Positions 63,500 to 64,000 of a stretch of DNA of 64,000 nt are shown in pieces. Numbering within the stretch: the stretch's first letter is position 1; each line of letters starts with the position of its first letter. The notes under the pieces were generated by a model that saw nothing but the letters and a program-made list of their open reading frames with translations, was not told where the DNA came from and ran no database searches. Location: assembly GCA_028383925.1 (NCBI GenBank), contig JAOEWO010000005.1, positions 1-64,000 on the forward strand, written 5' to 3'. The DNA is from Winogradskyella sp. Its GTDB lineage: Bacteria; Bacteroidota; Bacteroidia; Flavobacteriales; Flavobacteriaceae. A program made the position numbers and the translations under genes.

Positions 63500-63557
63500 T
63501 TGGTGTTTTTATTATTATGTAATAATTTTTTTACGGACCCAAAAGCAGATTACCACA

Positions 63558-63695
63558 TTAGTTAACTTTTCTTGTACCACCATGACCACCAGCAACCACT
63601 AGCATTATTTTAATACTTAAATAAATAAATTTAAAAAACTGAATGATAGGATTCATCATTTTAAATCTTTGATATTTTGAGATTCTTTGTGTCAT
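63558..63695 (-). CDS. small protein linked to the SQR-like gene
   Basis: A 45-residue frame starting MTQRISKYQRFKMMNPIIQF, with one hydrophobic stretch (FIYLSIKIMLVVAGG) and ending AGGHGGTRKVN. It lies 37 nt after the SQR-like stop and before the efflux unit. Probably a small membrane-associated protein; no function known to me. Confidence 0.55.
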   Translation of the reverse strand: MTQRISKYQRFKMMNPIIQFFKFIYLSIKIMLVVAGGHGGTRKVN

Positions 63696-63732
63696 AATAT
63701 TATTGTGTTGTTAGTTTTAAAACTAGTTTAGA

Positions 63733-64000
63733 TTATTCAGGAATTAACCACCAAAATGGGCGCATTTTAGCTTTATAGATAAAAGCATGATGCAGTGCTA
63801 GTTTAAGCCAATGGCCTGCTAAACCTATTTCGCCAAAAGTTTTACCTAGTTTTCTGCCTTGTGTTTTTGGGTATTTTTCGTAATCTGGTACAATGGGGAA
63901 TGTGGTAATACTTACACCACTACCTGTTGTCATTCCGTAACCTGCTGAAGCAATACAAGCAGCACCCATATTACCCATAGAACCTTTGTGATGCAAGGAT
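63733..64000 (-). CDS. sulfide:quinone-oxidoreductase-like FAD protein, C-terminal part (continues beyond the window)
   Basis: The frame is open through the right edge; the TTG at 63996 is only an internal codon. About 89 residues are visible: HHKGSMGNMGAACIASAG, a FPIVPDYEKYP segment, GEIGLAGHWLKLALHHAFIYKAKMRPFWWLIPE. This amphipathic tail with Trp/Phe matches the membrane-association end of SQR-type NAD(P)/FAD oxidoreductases. Catalytic cysteines lie outside the window, so the substrate is unproven. Confidence 0.65.
   Translation of the reverse strand, partial: SLHHKGSMGNMGAACIASAGYGMTTGSGVSITTFPIVPDYEKYPKTQGRKLGKTFGEIGLAGHWLKLALHHAFIYKAKMRPFWWLIPE

Overview
The window is AT-rich, densely packed, single-chromosome-like DNA that I assign to a marine-type member of the Flavobacteriaceae (Bacteroidota). 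The grounds are the gene families (menC-CPBP-menE, BshB1, a CcsBA fusion, DUF2911, DUF6428, TIGR03643, small flavobacterial proteins), the near absence of purine-rich ribosome binding sites, and promoters of the Bacteroidota type (TTTG, 19 nt, TAnnTTTG), seen most clearly in front of both tRNA genes. No rRNA, CRISPR array, prophage or plasmid function was seen.

Layout. 1-2.7 kb: end of a menaquinone operon (menC, CPBP protease, menE). 2.8-6.9 kb: two secreted von Willebrand-type proteins. One has a degenerate metal site. The other is a 1150-residue VIT-VWA-carboxypeptidase-regulatory-TonB-plug-TPR-DUF2135-like protein broken by one in-frame TAA. 7.0-7.6 kb: a dead IS200/IS605 copy whose stop codon sits just before the catalytic tyrosine. 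7.7-21.9 kb: a 14-kb minus-strand light and photoprotection island with four photolyase/cryptochrome paralogues, DUF2256, FolE, TspO, a glutathione peroxidase, a UbiB-like kinase, flavin and NAD(P) enzymes, a TetR regulator and several unknown small proteins. Its two apparent transcription units share the same inverted-repeat operator next to the -7 box. 22-24.2 kb: an arsenic operon (arsR, DUF6428, arsC, aquaglyceroporin) with no dedicated efflux pump.

24.3-36 kb: DUF2911 protein, an intergenic repeat array, a symporter / tiny membrane protein / PIG-L operon, CorA, MscS, and a DUF2520-kdsC-ubiA-maf-lipoprotein operon. 35.8-43.6 kb (plus strand): truncated haemoglobin, MscL, the CcsBA cytochrome c maturation fusion, small membrane proteins, a Cys/Met PLP enzyme and bshB1 for bacillithiol. 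43.6-48.4 kb: tRNA-His, a structured non-coding stretch, two tandem M28 peptidases, DUF3108, tRNA-Ser. 48.5-53.6 kb: HMA protein, patatin, an mlaE-mlaF-mlaD lipid transport operon, and a DUF6544-type gene broken by one in-frame TGA. 54-64 kb: PNPOx-fold protein, a P1B-4-like metal ATPase, DUF2892, a PII-like protein, an RND tripartite efflux set and the end of a sulfide:quinone-oxidoreductase-like gene. This last region carries three copies of a palindromic repeat.

Themes and limits. The island links light-driven DNA repair or signalling to redox defence, and the rest is mostly envelope, metal and thiol homeostasis. Three genes are each interrupted by a single stop codon with an otherwise open frame, so either real decay or base-calling errors are possible. 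The most notable items are the shared operator of the island, a (6-4)/FeS-type photolyase lacking three of its four iron-sulfur cysteines, and the plug-domain fusion protein. All family calls come from reading motifs by eye, with no database search.
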